From NCBI GenBank assembly GCA_000697665.1, contig KL197710.1, forward strand, positions 108,078 through 172,077: a stretch of DNA of 64,000 nt, in the 5' to 3' direction. Shown here in pieces: positions 48,901 through 60,355 of the stretch (position 1 is the first letter of the stretch; each line of letters begins with the position of its first letter). A program made the position numbers and the translations under genes. The DNA is from Jaapia argillacea MUCL 33604 (lineage: Eukaryota; Basidiomycota; Agaricomycetes; Jaapiales; Jaapiaceae). A model generated the notes under the pieces. It was not told the DNA's origin. It did not search any database and saw only the letters and a list, made by a program, of their open reading frames with translations.

Positions 48901-51900
48901 TCTACGGTACGACCATCGAGGACATTTTCCTAGACCTGATGAGTCGGGAATCGCACCCATCGGTTGATGGGCAACCCCCTTCGGATAGCCAACGGTCTTC
49001 CTCTGCTGGTGACCACCAGCTTGCAGCAACAGAGAAGCCCATCCATACGCGAGCATCGTCCACCATGGGGTCATCAAGTTCTGTGGCTCTGGCTCTGACT
49101 GATGGGCGTCGCCGCTCACCCTATACCCAAGCCTTCACCATTGTGCATAAGCGATTTCTCGTTGCTCGTCGGAGTTGGTTAACTCCTGTCCTCGCCGTTG
49201 TCATTGCCGTTGCTGGTTGTTGTGTTCCGTTGTTCTTCATGTCAGGGCGTGCTCCGACTTGCGCAATCACGTACCTAGACTCTCCATCGATTCCCTTGTA
49301 CGCCCCGATATCACCGATCGTCTTTAGTGGCGTCGGTACCGGGCTTGATCAGGTCATAACCTCTCCTCCCAACATCACGGCGACCTTGGGAACTACTGGT
49401 AGATTCCTACAAACTATCAACCTACCCGACAATGCTACGTTCGTCAATACTATCGACCAAAACTACCGCAATATTACCCTCGGAGGTGTCTCGATGAACG
49501 TTCAAACAAGGGACGCCTTGATCGCTTGGGAGGGCACATCCCCCGGTTTGACCGCGCTTACCATGCTGAATTTGGCAACCAATCTTCAATATGCCCTCGC
49601 CATGAACTCGAGCGGGATGGCCACCAGCGCCCCCAGTTTGATTATGGCCAACTATCAAGACTTCCCTCCGGTCAATGCTGGGACCCTTTTCGCCCTGAAA
49701 TGGGTTGCATTCTTTAGTGCTGCTATGGTACACTTTCCTTCCATTATTCAAGTTTCTCCTGCTGAGGCTTCTTGTAGAGCGTGTATCCCGCTTTCTTCTC
49801 CCTCTACGTCTCGAGGGAACGACGCTCGCAAGTTCAACAGATGCAATTCTCCAATGGCCTCGCAAACCCCATTGCCCTGTGGTTGGGCCACTTGATATTT
49901 GATTCCATGATTTCGGTGGTGGTCTCTACAATCATCGTCATCGTATTCGCCACCGCTTCCAACCAGTTCAACGGACTAGGACTATTTGTACGTCCTATTC
50001 TCCTGACAACCTGCCTTGGCTCATCTATCCTCGCAGTGGGTGGTCCTCGTTCTGTACGGGATCGTTGGGGCATTGTTCGCATACTGTGTCTCCTTGATCA
50101 TGGCATCTCCTCTGTCGTCCTTTGCTGCAATAGCCGGCTATCAGATCATCATGTTTGTTGTACGTTGTTCGTCATTTTCCAGAGCCTCTTGAACTGATTT
50201 CACCTCCAGCTTTACCTCGCGGGGTATCTCTTGACGCTCACTTACGCCAAGACATCGCAAGCAGGCGAGATTATCACCAAAATCAGTGAGTGTTCTGTTT
50301 CGAATGAATAGGCGATTTTTGTTGAAGCGGGGCGGTAGATTTCACCATGTCCATTCTGTCTCCTGTCGCGAATGTCGTAAGTTTCCTCTCTCCAATGAAG
50401 ACAATGTGCTTCCTTTTGACTCCTGTCACCATCAGATTCGTGCTTGCCTCGTCTCAGTCAATCTCTTCTCCCTCCTTTGCGACGGATCAACCCCAGTCAC
50501 AGCCGCCTCATTAGGCGATATACTCCGCTATGGAGGTCCTATCGTCTATTTGATCGTCTATGGTTTGATTCTCTTTGCCATTTTGGTCTGGGTTGATTCC
50601 GGCTCAACCTTCCGTCGACGACTCTCCACTTGGCGAGGAAGGAGGCGCCGAGACGCGGCGACGTCAACGGAAAACCTCAGTACATCTGGGATTCACGATG
50701 ATGTGGATGGCGAAGCAAAGGCTGTGGCCGTGTCTGAGGATTCGTTGCGTGTTATGGGCGTCACGAAATCCTTTGGACGCGACCGTCCGGTCGTGGACGA
50801 TGTAAGTTTTGGTGTGGGCAAGGATACTTGCTTCGCTTTGCTCGGTCCAAACGGTGCTGGAAAGACGACAGTAAGCTCCTTCATCTTATTCTACGTTCTC
50901 ACAGGCTGATTCATATTCCCAGACATTCAACATGATTCGTCAGTTATCCCCCTCCTTTTTTTACGACAAATGATCTGACAAAATATTGATAGGTGGTGAT
51001 ATTTTCCCAAATGCCGGCGACATCCTCATTAAGAACACCTCCGTCATTCAACATCCACGCACTGCTCGTCTGTCCCTCGGCGTCTGCCCTCAATTCACTG
51101 CTATAGACCCTCAACTCACCGTCGCGGAACATCTCCTGATCTATGGTCGCCTAAAGGGTTTGAGGCGGGGTGAGGAAGTGAAGTCTAATGTCGACATGTT
51201 GATGCATGCAACTGGTCTGGATATCTATAAGGATCGGTTAGCCAGCAAGTTAAGTGGAGGTAACCAGAGGAAGTTAGCTTTGGCTATCGCTCTAATGGGT
51301 GAGACTGTCACGTCGCTGGTGATTCTGATTGGTTATTCATCCTTTCCTCCTAGGAAACCCCTCCGTTATCTTGATTGATGAGTTCTCCACTGGTATCGAC
51401 GCCAAGATGAAGCGGGAGATGTGGGGAACTCTCAGAAACGTCGCTGTCGGGAAAGCCATTGTGATCACAACCCGTAAGTTACAGTGTCCCCGTCGAGTCT
51501 ACCTTCAAGGACGATCCTCATCCGTCTCCATCAGACTCTATGGAAGAAGCATCGGCTCTGGCAAACAAGGTTGGTATCCTGGCCCGGAAGATGCTCGGTA
51601 CGTCTACGCATTGTGATCTATCCTTTCATGCATCCTGATCTGGTCTCCCTCCGTCCTCCAGCGGTTGGGACAACCACCTCACTCGCTGCCCGCTACGCAT
51701 CATATGAAGTCCACATCTCCTGCCGTACAAGAGAAGAAGTCCTCAAAGCTCAAGAATTGATGGCCAGGATCGTACCCGAAGCGAGGTTGAAAGACGATGT
51801 CGCCACTCGATTCGAAGTTCCCATCCAATCACAGTTGAACGTTCGAGAGTCCATCGTCACCGATTCCGTCGATGTTGGGTTGGCGTACGACGGGATCGAA

Positions 51901-52125
51901 GGCGACGAGGAGCGACCCGAGTCTACATTACTGCCACCCGCTGAGGAGAGGCAGGAAAGATTGACCCTCGCTCGTTTGTTCCATTTGTTGGCTACTCAAG
52001 GTGACTTTGCCGAGTATACGGTTGAGAGGGCCAGCTTGGAGAGCGTGTTCTTGACGGTTATTCGGGAGAATGATGTCAAGGAGGAGGAAGGGGAGAGGAA
52101 AAGGTGGTGGCGAAGTTTGGTTTAA
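45955..52125 (+). CDS. ABCA-type full ABC transporter
   Basis: A long multi-exon gene. It starts [20 protein letters not shown], the ABCA N-terminal membrane entry, followed by an extracytoplasmic loop (46,240-46,660) and a membrane block (46,880-47,600). The first nucleotide-binding domain (about 47,700-48,600) has Walker A GSNGAGKST split by an intron, signature [14 protein letters not shown] and D-loop VDPLSRR. A regulatory linker and second membrane region follow (49,100-50,600). The second nucleotide-binding domain (50,740-51,480) has [11 protein letters not shown], signature [15 protein letters not shown] and Walker [11 protein letters not shown], then a C-terminal domain ending RKRWWRSLV. 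The two halves are typical of ABCA lipid transporters, present in filamentous fungi and absent from yeast. Substrate unknown. Several exon limits in the second half were not resolved. Confidence 0.85.
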
Positions 52126-52397
52126 GGGTCGCTAGGCTCTGTGGACATTTAGATGTGGATATAGCAGGGTCTGAGCTTTATTATGGACTTCTGGGACCAT
52201 TTTACTTGTAGATTTGCTGTAGCCATAGATTTGCTTCGATCGCTACTCTCCGTCTGATCTTCAAACAATGGGAATGTTTCTTTGAACCATGGATACAGTA
52301 CAGCGCTCTACACGAACAAGTCCAAAGGTACAAGAAGGATACAGAGTTGACAAAGCTACACTTTCGATTGATAACAAAAGCCCAAGGGATTGGGAAT

Positions 52398-53163
52398 CTA
52401 TGGGACCACATACTCTTCCGTCCAATCCTCTCCCTTCCTAACAAACCGTCTCCTACGATTGGGCACAATTCCCAGCTCCACATAATCGACCTCCTCCGGT
52501 TCCAAAGCAACCAACGCAAAGTTGCCCAGAGCCATTTCTAAGTTCTTCTTGTCCTCATCCGTCTCTGCTTCACCGATTTTGGGAACCTTCTCGGGCCAGG
52601 ACTTTGATTCTTCATAACCTCCTTTCAGCACGCTACCCGGCTGAGGTCTGCACCATGACGCCTTCATATGGGAACTCATACTGTTGAAGGTATCCCTCCT
52701 CAGATCCTCAAGATCGACCTTATCCTCCTTCACCAAGGCGTAAAGTCCCTTCCCAGCTTGCACGTCAAGTTTTTCGTGTGCCGGATGGGAGGGTGAAGGG
52801 ATAATGAATGCTCGAGCTTGGATACGAAACTGTTCCTTCGCTGGATCGATCCACCAGCAGACTTCCACTTTGGAGCCTGGATTGGAAGGGTTGAAGATGA
52901 TCTGGGATACTTTGGGGGTACGGATATCTGTGGATGATATGAAGATTGGGAGAGAAGGATGCAATTTGGGCGTCAGGGTTGTGCGGTATATTTGGGAGCG
53001 AACGTGGGGGATGTTGTTGGAGTCTAGCGATGCGATTTGGAAGACTGGGATTTACGTTCAGAACTGCGTGTACATGAAGATGCACAGTGGGCGTACCATT
53101 GTCCTTACTATGCTCAGCGATCGTTTTCTGGAGCGCAGCGAGCCAGCGAGGAGGTGAAGGCAT
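52398..53163 (-). CDS. Alr4036-type FMN-binding split-barrel protein
   Basis: Two exons joined by a 52-nt intron (53,045-53,096) start at 53,163 with MPSPPRWLAALQKTIAEHSK and continue DNVFQIASLDSNNIPHVRSQ, IYRTTLTPKLHPSLPIFISS, STDIRTPKVSQIIFNP and VEVCWWIDPAKEQFRIQARA. This matches the pyridoxamine-5'-phosphate-oxidase-like Alr4036 FMN-binding family. Residues near the C-terminus (SSHMKASWCRPQPGS) are also family-typical. The enzyme activity of most fungal members is unknown; flavin binding is inferred. An upstream in-frame ATG at 53,244 exists, but the family start fits 53,163. It is divergent from the MYND gene. Confidence 0.85.
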
Positions 53164-53421
53164 ATCGTTTGTGTGATGATGATGGTTTCTGGAGAGAAAT
53201 GGGAGGAGACCAAGTCGCCGATTCACAATTTCTGACATGGACACGGGGATGAGGTCATACCAGAATGGGAATAAATTCGTGTGACATTCATGTGATGTGT
53301 GACATCGCGTGTCGGACTTGAACTCTCCGGATCTTGGTTGTGAATTGAAGGATCCTTCCTGCCAGTCCCTGGCATTGCAGGCAAGATCTCGCCCACTTCG
53401 AGCAGGGCAACAACTAGAGTA

Positions 53422-55649
53422 TGCTTTCTGAACGTATCCAGGTTGGTCTCTCTTCCATTACTCTTAGTTTCGACGGTGTTCTAATTTGATAGGCTTGCAT
53501 CCCACCGGCCAAAGCAGGCTCTCTGGTGCACCTAGAAAACTTGGTTGAGTATCTGGACTCGGAGGGAAATGAAAGCGATGCTGTCGAGCTCTTACCCATA
53601 TTTTTGGAAGTGCTCAAAACATCTCTAGAAACCTCTCAGAACGGTGGCGTACCAGACAATTATACCCTGTCGGTCAACGCATCGCTTCGCGGGATCCTCT
53701 CCGCTCTCGTTTGTCGCCCGGAGAGCGAACCCTTTCTGGACTGTCTCATTCATAGCTGGCCCACGCTATGGTCCTGGCTCAAGTTCATCCTCGAAAATTG
53801 TCTGCTCGAGCCTAGTCCATTTGACTGGCTAACTAAATCCATGGCCGTAACGTCCGCGGTGAACATTATTATGTTGTTCTCGTGGAAGAAACCACTCAGT
53901 GACTTGCTCTGGTCATGGGATGTAATCTTCGCAATCACTCCACTCTGGATCCGACAGGCGCGAGATGCGACATTCTCCGTAATCCCGCAAAACCACACCG
54001 TCCTACCTTCAGCTTCCAAAGCCCTGGAGCCCATATCGTACAGCTTCGGCGGATGCGACGGGATGCTTCTACCCGTCGGCGGCCATTTTATGGATCTGTG
54101 CTCTGTCGCAGTGGATCATATTCGTGTTCGCTTGGAGCAACGTCCTTTGGATGTCTCAGACCTAACTGCTGACGTTAACGTGTTGCATTGGTTATGTCAG
54201 GTGCCTCACCGAATACCGATCCTGCCCGAATTTCGCGTGATGAATGTCATCACTCATGCCCTTAATGCCGCTGCCTCTCAGCCGTTGTCTCGGCGCATCG
54301 AGGATGTGAATAGCGCTCAAACGTGCATCGTCAAATGTTCGAATGCCCTTACACATCTTATCGAGGGCGGTTGCGGAACCCAGCCAATACAGGAGGCCCT
54401 CAAGGCGGGGTGTTTATTGGCTATCATCACTTCGAACAAATGGTACTTGCACGGGTCACCACCGGATAGTCATTGTGATTCGCGAGTTTTCCTCCTTGCG
54501 GAGATCCTCCCGAGATACCTCATATACCGGCCCCTCCTGATGGAAATTATGCGGTCTGTACGAAATATCGAGGCTTCAGGCCTTGAAAGGCTTCTAAGGC
54601 CTGAGGATCCTCTGCGAGCGGCATGGTTCAGCCTGAAGGCACTCGCAGCCCGGCGGAGTGCGACTAAGGAGAAGTATGATGGAGATGGTGGTCTCGAATA
54701 CCGTTGTCGGAATGAGCGCGTTAGTGTATAATTTCAGAGCTAATTCTTCGACTCACCTTTATAAATTAGTGCCAAGCCCGTGGGCCCAAGGCTTTGTTTT
54801 TGAAATGCAGTGGTTGTTTGGACGCGCCGTACTGCGATAAGGAGTGCCAGAAACGAGATTGGAAAGAAGGGAATCATCGAACGATTTGTAAGGAGTTGCA
54901 AGAACTTACCACCAGTAAGCGTTCTTCTCGTTGTGCTTTCTTTGTCGGACTGATAATTTATTTTCACTCTAGATGGTCATTCAATCAAGATTCCGGGGCG
55001 CACAGGGAAGTTCATATTGGATGTATTTCTTGACCACTTGCACTCGCAACGAGCCGAGATACTTCGGTTGAAAGCAACTCGCTTTCCTGAAACTCCATTT
55101 TCATCTCTGGTCCTTGACTGCTGTTTCTTCACCAACCCAGAAGTCATCAGGATGTCACTCGTGTCGCAATTTCCCATGAGTGGCCCTTCGTGGGACAGGA
55201 TGGTTGGTCTGACGAGTAAACGGGAGAATACGATGGTAGGCCGCGTAACGTTCTCGCATGGCCATGCTCGCATCGCTCTTCACCGTGTTCTTTCGACCAT
55301 TTTCCTCACCAATTCCTCTGAAAACATTGATGTTGACGGTCACTACAATCATGCAAGCACTCCCAGCGAAGGAGAAGATGATGTTGTCGACGGTTATTAC
55401 TACGCAATCAAGGTTTTCGGAGAAGCAAGGTGCGTCGTTGGGGCGTATCTGGCATCTGTTTTGATTGATTCCATAACATTGAATCCAGGCATTGCAAGCC
55501 TGTCCCTCTGGATGACGGTGACACGTCCTTCCAAGAAAATCACCAGTGTATGGAGAGCTTGACTAGGTTCTCAGAACCACAGCGCAGCCTTTGTGGTGAT
55601 CAGTTTCGGTGTCGGGTACGCCACCCATATGACGAGCCTTCGAACTGAG
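53422..55649 (+). CDS. MYND zinc-finger protein
   Basis: The first exon encodes MLSERIQ (53,422-53,442), spliced to a large helical exon (53,493-54,720) with no recognised domain. Next comes a MYND finger assembled across an intron: CRNERC, then CSGC, YCDKECQKRDWKEGNH and the final HRTIC (about 54,705-54,895). A C-terminal region of unknown fold follows. Such proteins are common in agaricomycetes; MYND fingers bind proline-rich peptides. The end is ambiguous. Splicing out 55,431-55,488 continues HCKPVPLDDGDTSF and ends at 55,649; without splicing the frame stops at 55,562. The intron looks likely, with donor GTGCGT and acceptor CCAG. Confidence 0.7.
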
Positions 55650-55999
55650 CTTTCGGGGGTTTATTGGGATCTCGAGCCCTTCGGGTGTGGTGTCAATAAC
55701 CTTCAAAGTGACGAACGCCGTTGCTAATACATGTCACCCACAACCACTACTGCCAGAAATATTGTAAAACATCACACAGCAGTCGAGTACAATGGGAAGA
55801 AAAATAGAACTACCGGTCAGCGATGTTAACCAACAGGCATGATATCATACCCTTCTCTGGATCTGACGGTGAGTAATCCCAACGTTAATACGCAGTATGC
55901 TTGGACAAACGTCGGCAATAGACTGAATCAACCCGTATCCTTGGTCCGAAATGAAATGATGGTAGTAGAGAACAAAGGAGACCAAGGAGGGGAAGAACC
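55650..55999. other. Spacer between two convergent genes
   Basis: No gene is seen. A minus frame reaching to about 55,885 could extend the F-box gene if an intron near 56,030-56,080 is used, but splicing there by the obvious sites meets a stop at once. Confidence 0.4.
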
Positions 56000-57463
56000 T
56001 CAGCGCTTGAGGCATGAGCGACCGCTAAAATGACTGCTTGAGCACAGTGAAGTCGAACCATTTGTAGGGTGAAAGGGACGTACCATGGAATCGAAGCAGA
56101 GTACTTGGTCAAAATTGGGAAAAATCAGGATGGAGCTGATAAAATCAGGCCATAGAGATCCATCATCAGCGCCCTCACGGTTTGTGATCATGGACGAAAA
56201 TGCGTCAACCCCCTGAAAAATAAGAGTGACAGATTGATATCGTCTACGTTGGCGAATCCGTTCAAAGACGAGGCGTAAGGTTCCCGCCAGCTCTCGGGCT
56301 ACTCGGAGGTCTTCGGCCAAGTTCATCGATTCTGGTTGGGGTATGCGGATGGTGAAGTACTGAAGTTGAGGAATGGAAGCCGGATTAGAGATTAGGTGGG
56401 AGATGGTGGTTGCTTCCGCCTGAACGCTTATTAGGTGGGCAAAGTGGTTCGTCGGGAATGGTGGTTCAGGAATGGTGCTGTCGAAAGTGACATTGCATTG
56501 TGAAAATTCGAGGGAAGAGATGTTATTATGACGGAGCAGGAATCCGGCCAAGTCGCGATATCGAAGTGAAGCAAATCGGATAGATATTGTATCAAGATTT
56601 CGGGTGGGTAATGAGGATAGGACATGAGACCAACGGAAGGATGGGGGAAAATCTTGACAGTTGAGATAGAGGTGTTTGATGGGGGAGAGCTTCATTGTCT
56701 CTATCGTCCAGTTGAGGAGCGGTTGCATAAGCAACGATGGGTGTCCGATGTCGAGAGAAATCAGAGAACGAAGAGGTGGGGCCTTGGATGAGATGCGTGT
56801 TTGGTACGACGGGTGTTCGAAGGTGGATGGATCACATGAGACTGCCCAAACATAAAGGCTTGTCGTTTTCTTCTTAGACAACGATCCGAGGAGTTGGAGT
56901 AGCGATTGAGGAGAGAATTCCTGTAAACCCTCTTTGGTAAAATAAAGCGACGCTTCGTGCACATACGACATCCTCCGCACGAGGCGTAAGACTCCAGGGA
57001 GACTATGCTTCGTGCCCTTGTCGAAATAGCAGTGCAAACTCTCGAGGGCAGTTACACACGGAGAGATGCAAAGCAGTTTAACACCCTGGAAGGTCGGAGG
57101 GCACGTCAATCGAATGGAGAGGGTGCTTAGGTCAGGTGGGCCGAGCGAGTGACCATTCTCTTTGTCCAGTTCGTGGTATTCAAAGAGGACATGGAACACG
57201 ATGACGTGAAGGCGGTACGAGACGAAAAGGAGTGAAAAGATGCTGTCATAAGGGAGATGGCTGAGGATGAGAAATAAGAGCTGGTCTTGGAGGCGAAAAA
57301 TCGATGCCGGGGGGACACCTCGAATCCTGGCCCAAGCAAACTGGGGGAAGGTATTGATACGCGGCCATGGCCGTTGTGTCTTCATTGTCAGCATAGATTC
57401 TCCCAAAGGCCCTGTCCCAAGGAGACAGAAGGTTTGTGAACTGGGCATGAGTTCAGTCGGCAT
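56000..57463 (-). CDS. F-box-like protein
   Basis: A single open exon of 487 codons. Residues about 54-100 resemble an F-box (ASIFRLQDQLLFLILSHLPY), followed by a leucine-rich region with LRSLISLDIGHPSLL, IKHLYLNCQDFPP, NLDTISIRFASLRYRDLAG and ISSLEFSQCNVTF. It belongs to the expanded F-box families of mushrooms, as do the genes at 13.5 and 16.7 kb, but shows no close similarity to them by eye. The N-terminal 50 residues are unusual, and a separate coding-like stretch ends within 2 bases of this start (see 57,463-57,894), so the real gene may begin further upstream. A donor GTACGT near 56,085 may trim the last residues. Confidence 0.65.
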   Translation of the reverse strand: MPTELMPSSQTFCLLGTGPLGESMLTMKTQRPWPRINTFPQFAWARIRGVPPASIFRLQDQLLFLILSHLPYDSIFSLLFVSYRLHVIVFHVLFEYHELDKENGHSLGPPDLSTLSIRLTCPPTFQGVKLLCISPCVTALESLHCYFDKGTKHSLPGVLRLVRRMSYVHEASLYFTKEGLQEFSPQSLLQLLGSLSKKKTTSLYVWAVSCDPSTFEHPSYQTRISSKAPPLRSLISLDIGHPSLLMQPLLNWTIETMKLSPIKHLYLNCQDFPPSFRWSHVLSSLPTRNLDTISIRFASLRYRDLAGFLLRHNNISSLEFSQCNVTFDSTIPEPPFPTNHFAHLISVQAEATTISHLISNPASIPQLQYFTIRIPQPESMNLAEDLRVARELAGTLRLVFERIRQRRRYQSVTLIFQGVDAFSSMITNREGADDGSLWPDFISSILIFPNFDQVLCFDSMVRPFHPTNGSTSLCSSSHFSGRSCLKR

Positions 57464-57894
57464 TATAACATACTGGTCACTCCGCCGGCTCTGACATGTG
57501 AATCCAATTCAATATTATCGTTTAAAGTGGCCGTTTCGGAAACCAGCTAGGTGGGAGGTATGATCAGTCCATTCACGATCAGTGTTACAATGGCTTACCA
57601 GTATATCGCTTTCAGAGTCGGACGATGTGGCTTCATCGACGGGGGTAAGAACGTCTGAGGCCTGGCGAAGTCGGGAAGCGCTGTCAGAGGTTTCCAAACG
57701 GTCACGGATTCAGAATACAACCCACCTCCAAACCAATTAGATTCGAGTCTCTCCGACTCCCCGAGTTCGGGAAAGCTGGCGCGGTCATTTTGTGCTGTGT
57801 TCCGAGATGTCTGTAGACCACTGGCAGGAACAAGCCCAAGCTGCCCAACAGATGCTAGATGGCCTTGGGGGATGGGAAGTGAATCAGAGTACAT
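57463..57894 (-). CDS. Hypothetical exons, perhaps the 5' part of the F-box gene
   Basis: Three segments join by GT-AG introns: MYSDSLPIPQGHLASVGQLG through SERLESNWFG, then DVLTPVDEATSSDSESDIL, then LVSETATLNDNIELDSHV to a stop at 57,463-57,465. The acidic, Ser-rich middle resembles disordered N-terminal regions. No family is recognised. Its end touches the F-box start codon, which is odd for two separate genes and suggests an extra intron connecting the two. Confidence 0.4.
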
Positions 57895-58341
57895 GCATCC
57901 GAGTCACATGGATTCAGAAAGCAGAGGAGCGCGGCGGCAGTTATATCCAGAACGGCTTGTTGCAGTGGGTGTACAGCAACGCATGCGCACCGCCATACAG
58001 ATCCAAACGGGATTTCCCTACGAGTACATATTCAATCGTCCATCGGTTACTATTACATAGAGCAGTAAACTGTTCAAAGTGGATTGATGATCATCTCTTC
58101 CCCGCAAGTTTACCGTCGTTGCCTCCGGGTAACGATCGAGGCAACGGGATGCATGGTGTCCGCCATCTTTCGTATATCAATGCAAGCGAGGATCTCTGAG
58201 GAGCAAGGTGACTGGTGAGTCCAGGACGCAAACCGTGCTGAAGAATCGAACCTAGCGAGTGTTCCAGGAATCAGAAAAAATCTTGGTCAAACTGACAGTC
58301 CTGAGTGCATTCCGGATACGCTCCAATGTAGCATAATCTCA
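57895..58341. other. Spacer with a short hairpin
   Basis: No gene is recognised. A perfect 9-bp stem (CGTTGCCTC and GAGGCAACG) lies at 58,117-58,146 around a 12-base loop; its meaning is unknown. Confidence 0.4.
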
Positions 58342-59264
58342 TCAGGCCGAGATCTCTGGGCCGACATGACCGATCCCCATTTCTACGACAAACTTCCCCC
58401 TCCCAAGTCGCTGCATCTCTTGGACTACCTCTCCCACCTTCTGGAACTCAGTCCATCGTTGCTTGTCACCATCACGCCGCGTCGGTTCGAGGTCCAAGGG
58501 TTCGACAAAACGTAGCCTCAAGGCCAGCCATTGCATGGCTTTGACATTATCGACGAATTCTTCGACGTTTTCGCGTGTGCCTTCGCAATATATCACACCT
58601 GGGTAGCCAACTTTGGCGAACCCAGTCAGGGAAAGGTCGTTTGACCACTGCTGGAGTGAGCGACGCTTCTGAGGGGACTTTAAATGATGAGAAGAGAATA
58701 GCGCATGATAGTGAACCGGGGGCGGAGATATGTCCGGTAATGAATCGGCTTCAGGTGGTGACGAGGAATCATCGGAGAAAGTTTCGGAGCGCTGGCGAAC
58801 TAGAGGTAGTAGAATCTGACAGATCAGATTATAAGTGGGGTAGCTGGATCACCATTAGCCAGGACCGCCAAATCAAGATGGCCTAAGACGTACTCGGTGA
58901 CATGTTCCACAAATTCTGCGATGCTTTCTTTCACAATGCCTTGCCATCGCTCTTGTTCGTCTCGACCAACTTCTCCGACTTTAACAGAGATAGAGGGTGG
59001 GGTGTCTCCCCCCGGATAGTTTCGAGGAAACTCAACCTCGAACCATACAGGGGAACCAGTTAGAACCACTTGAAAACGAGCGATTGATTGCGGCCAGCGC
59101 AATCCATCCAAGTCGGATGTGTTCGCATAGTGTTCAACGAGGCCATTCCATTTCGATGTTTCTTCTTCTGAGAGGGTGAACGAGAATAGTTCATCGGGAA
59201 ACAGTGAGCATTTGAGGATGTTTAGTTCTTCGAGTTGAAGAACAAGATTATTGTCGGGAAGCAT
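58342..59264 (-). CDS. RWD and DUF1115 domain protein (RWDD2-like)
   Basis: Starting MLPDNNLVLQLEELNILKCS, the first exon is an RWD domain with FSFTLSEEE, FEVEFPRNYPGG (the YP turn typical of RWD) and a C-terminal helix. After an intron near 58,825-58,870 it continues ILLPLVRQRSETFSDDSS, a disordered linker, LQQWSNDLSLTGFAKVGYPG and IYCEGTRENVEEFVDNVKAM, which is the DUF1115 domain, ending at 58,342. This two-domain order is that of RWDD2A/B and fungal relatives, of unknown function. The exact donor was not settled because several GT sites keep the frame or nearly so. Confidence 0.8.
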
Positions 59265-59614
59265 CGCACGAGGAGGAGAGGTGACCTAGGCGTGACTAAA
59301 AGTCACACTTTTGACCTGAACTTGAACCATCCACAAACCAGAAGAAATATTCTACATGCTATTGCTATGGTTCCCAGAACAAAAGGAGCCTTGAATTGCC
59401 TCTGGAGCCTGAATCTTGAACCACAAGCCGTACGCTAACATTTTTTTTGTTTGTGTACGGAGAACGGGGTTGAAAACGTTGAAATCCCATCCTTTCCAGT
59501 TCCAACGCACCGGTGGTTATCAAGTCTCCCACCTGGATCATGTTTCCCCTCCCACCAAACACCTGCGGAAATCGGAGCACAACATTAGAGCTGTTGAACC
59601 AGTGCGCCAGCAAG
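59265..59614. other. Divergent promoter region
   Basis: This 350-bp region separates RWDD2-like from the hypothetical gene that follows. A minus frame at 59,365-59,631 exists, but its product is not recognised and I treat it as chance. Confidence 0.35.
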
Positions 59615-60348
59615 ATGGATCCGTTGACCATCGAAGACTATATCGAGGATACAATGTACAATCCCTTACGCACTCCTCACTTTCATGAGCAATTTGTCTG
59701 ACTTGTTGGGATCTGATAGGATCCTAACGGCGCGATTATATCAACACCTGTAAATGATGGCGCTTCCTTTGCTTCGGAACCTACCCCACTTGCAACACCA
59801 GAACGCTCACTCAGAAAGATCAGGCAGAGGATTCCCCCCATAAAGAATTCCTTGGATAACACCGTGTGTATCTGGTATCTGTGATCACAAAATCTGACTT
59901 ATGACCTCTGCAACAGCCCTCTCCCGTCTCCTCATCACCCCTTCAGGCTGTAGACCCGCAACTGCTTCGCGTGAGAAGCGCATATATCCTCTCTCGTGTC
60001 CGCTTTATTAATGTATGGCCCCAGGCTCGCCACAGGTGTCCATCCTTCGAACTTTTCCCTATCCTGGAACACTCTGAGGTGTCGGAAAGCTCCTCATCCG
60101 GCTCCTCGACCTGCTCCAGCTCTTTCGATTGTTGGGAATCACACGACCATTCTATTCCACTTATTGGAGACGGCTTTACGCCAAAAAAACAAACATTTCC
60201 GGTACGAAAATTGCGAACGCATCTAACACAGGCGTTCATTCCTCTGTCTCCCTCTGTTATAGAGCATATACCAGAAGATATCAAACCAGTTCTTCTTTTT
60301 CGTCCACGATGGTGGCTCACTAGACCGTACCACCTCACTCTCCTTTGA
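59615..60348 (+). CDS. Hypothetical protein
   Basis: Coding-like segments are MDPLTIEDYIEDTMYNPLRT at 59,615, a segment from about 59,720 (STPVNDGASFASEPTPLAT then RKIRQRIPPIKNSL), an intron of about 50 nt ending at 59,920, and then SPVSSSPLQAVDPQLLRVRS through SSSGSSTCSSSFDCWESHD to FRPRWWLTRPYHLTLL. The protein is Ser/Pro-rich with no known domain. The join after PHFHEQF is unclear. It ends 7 bp before the next open frame, so the two may be one gene with an intron between them. Confidence 0.4.
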
Positions 60349-60355
60349 ACACACT

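Noticed and set aside
49422-49865. 147-codon minus frame within the ABCA gene
   Set aside because: It is antisense to clear ABCA coding sequence and has no recognisable product.
58200-58290. T-loop-like string GGTTCGATTC on minus, hinting at a tRNA
   Set aside because: The flanking bases do not pair as a T-stem and no anticodon arm is visible.
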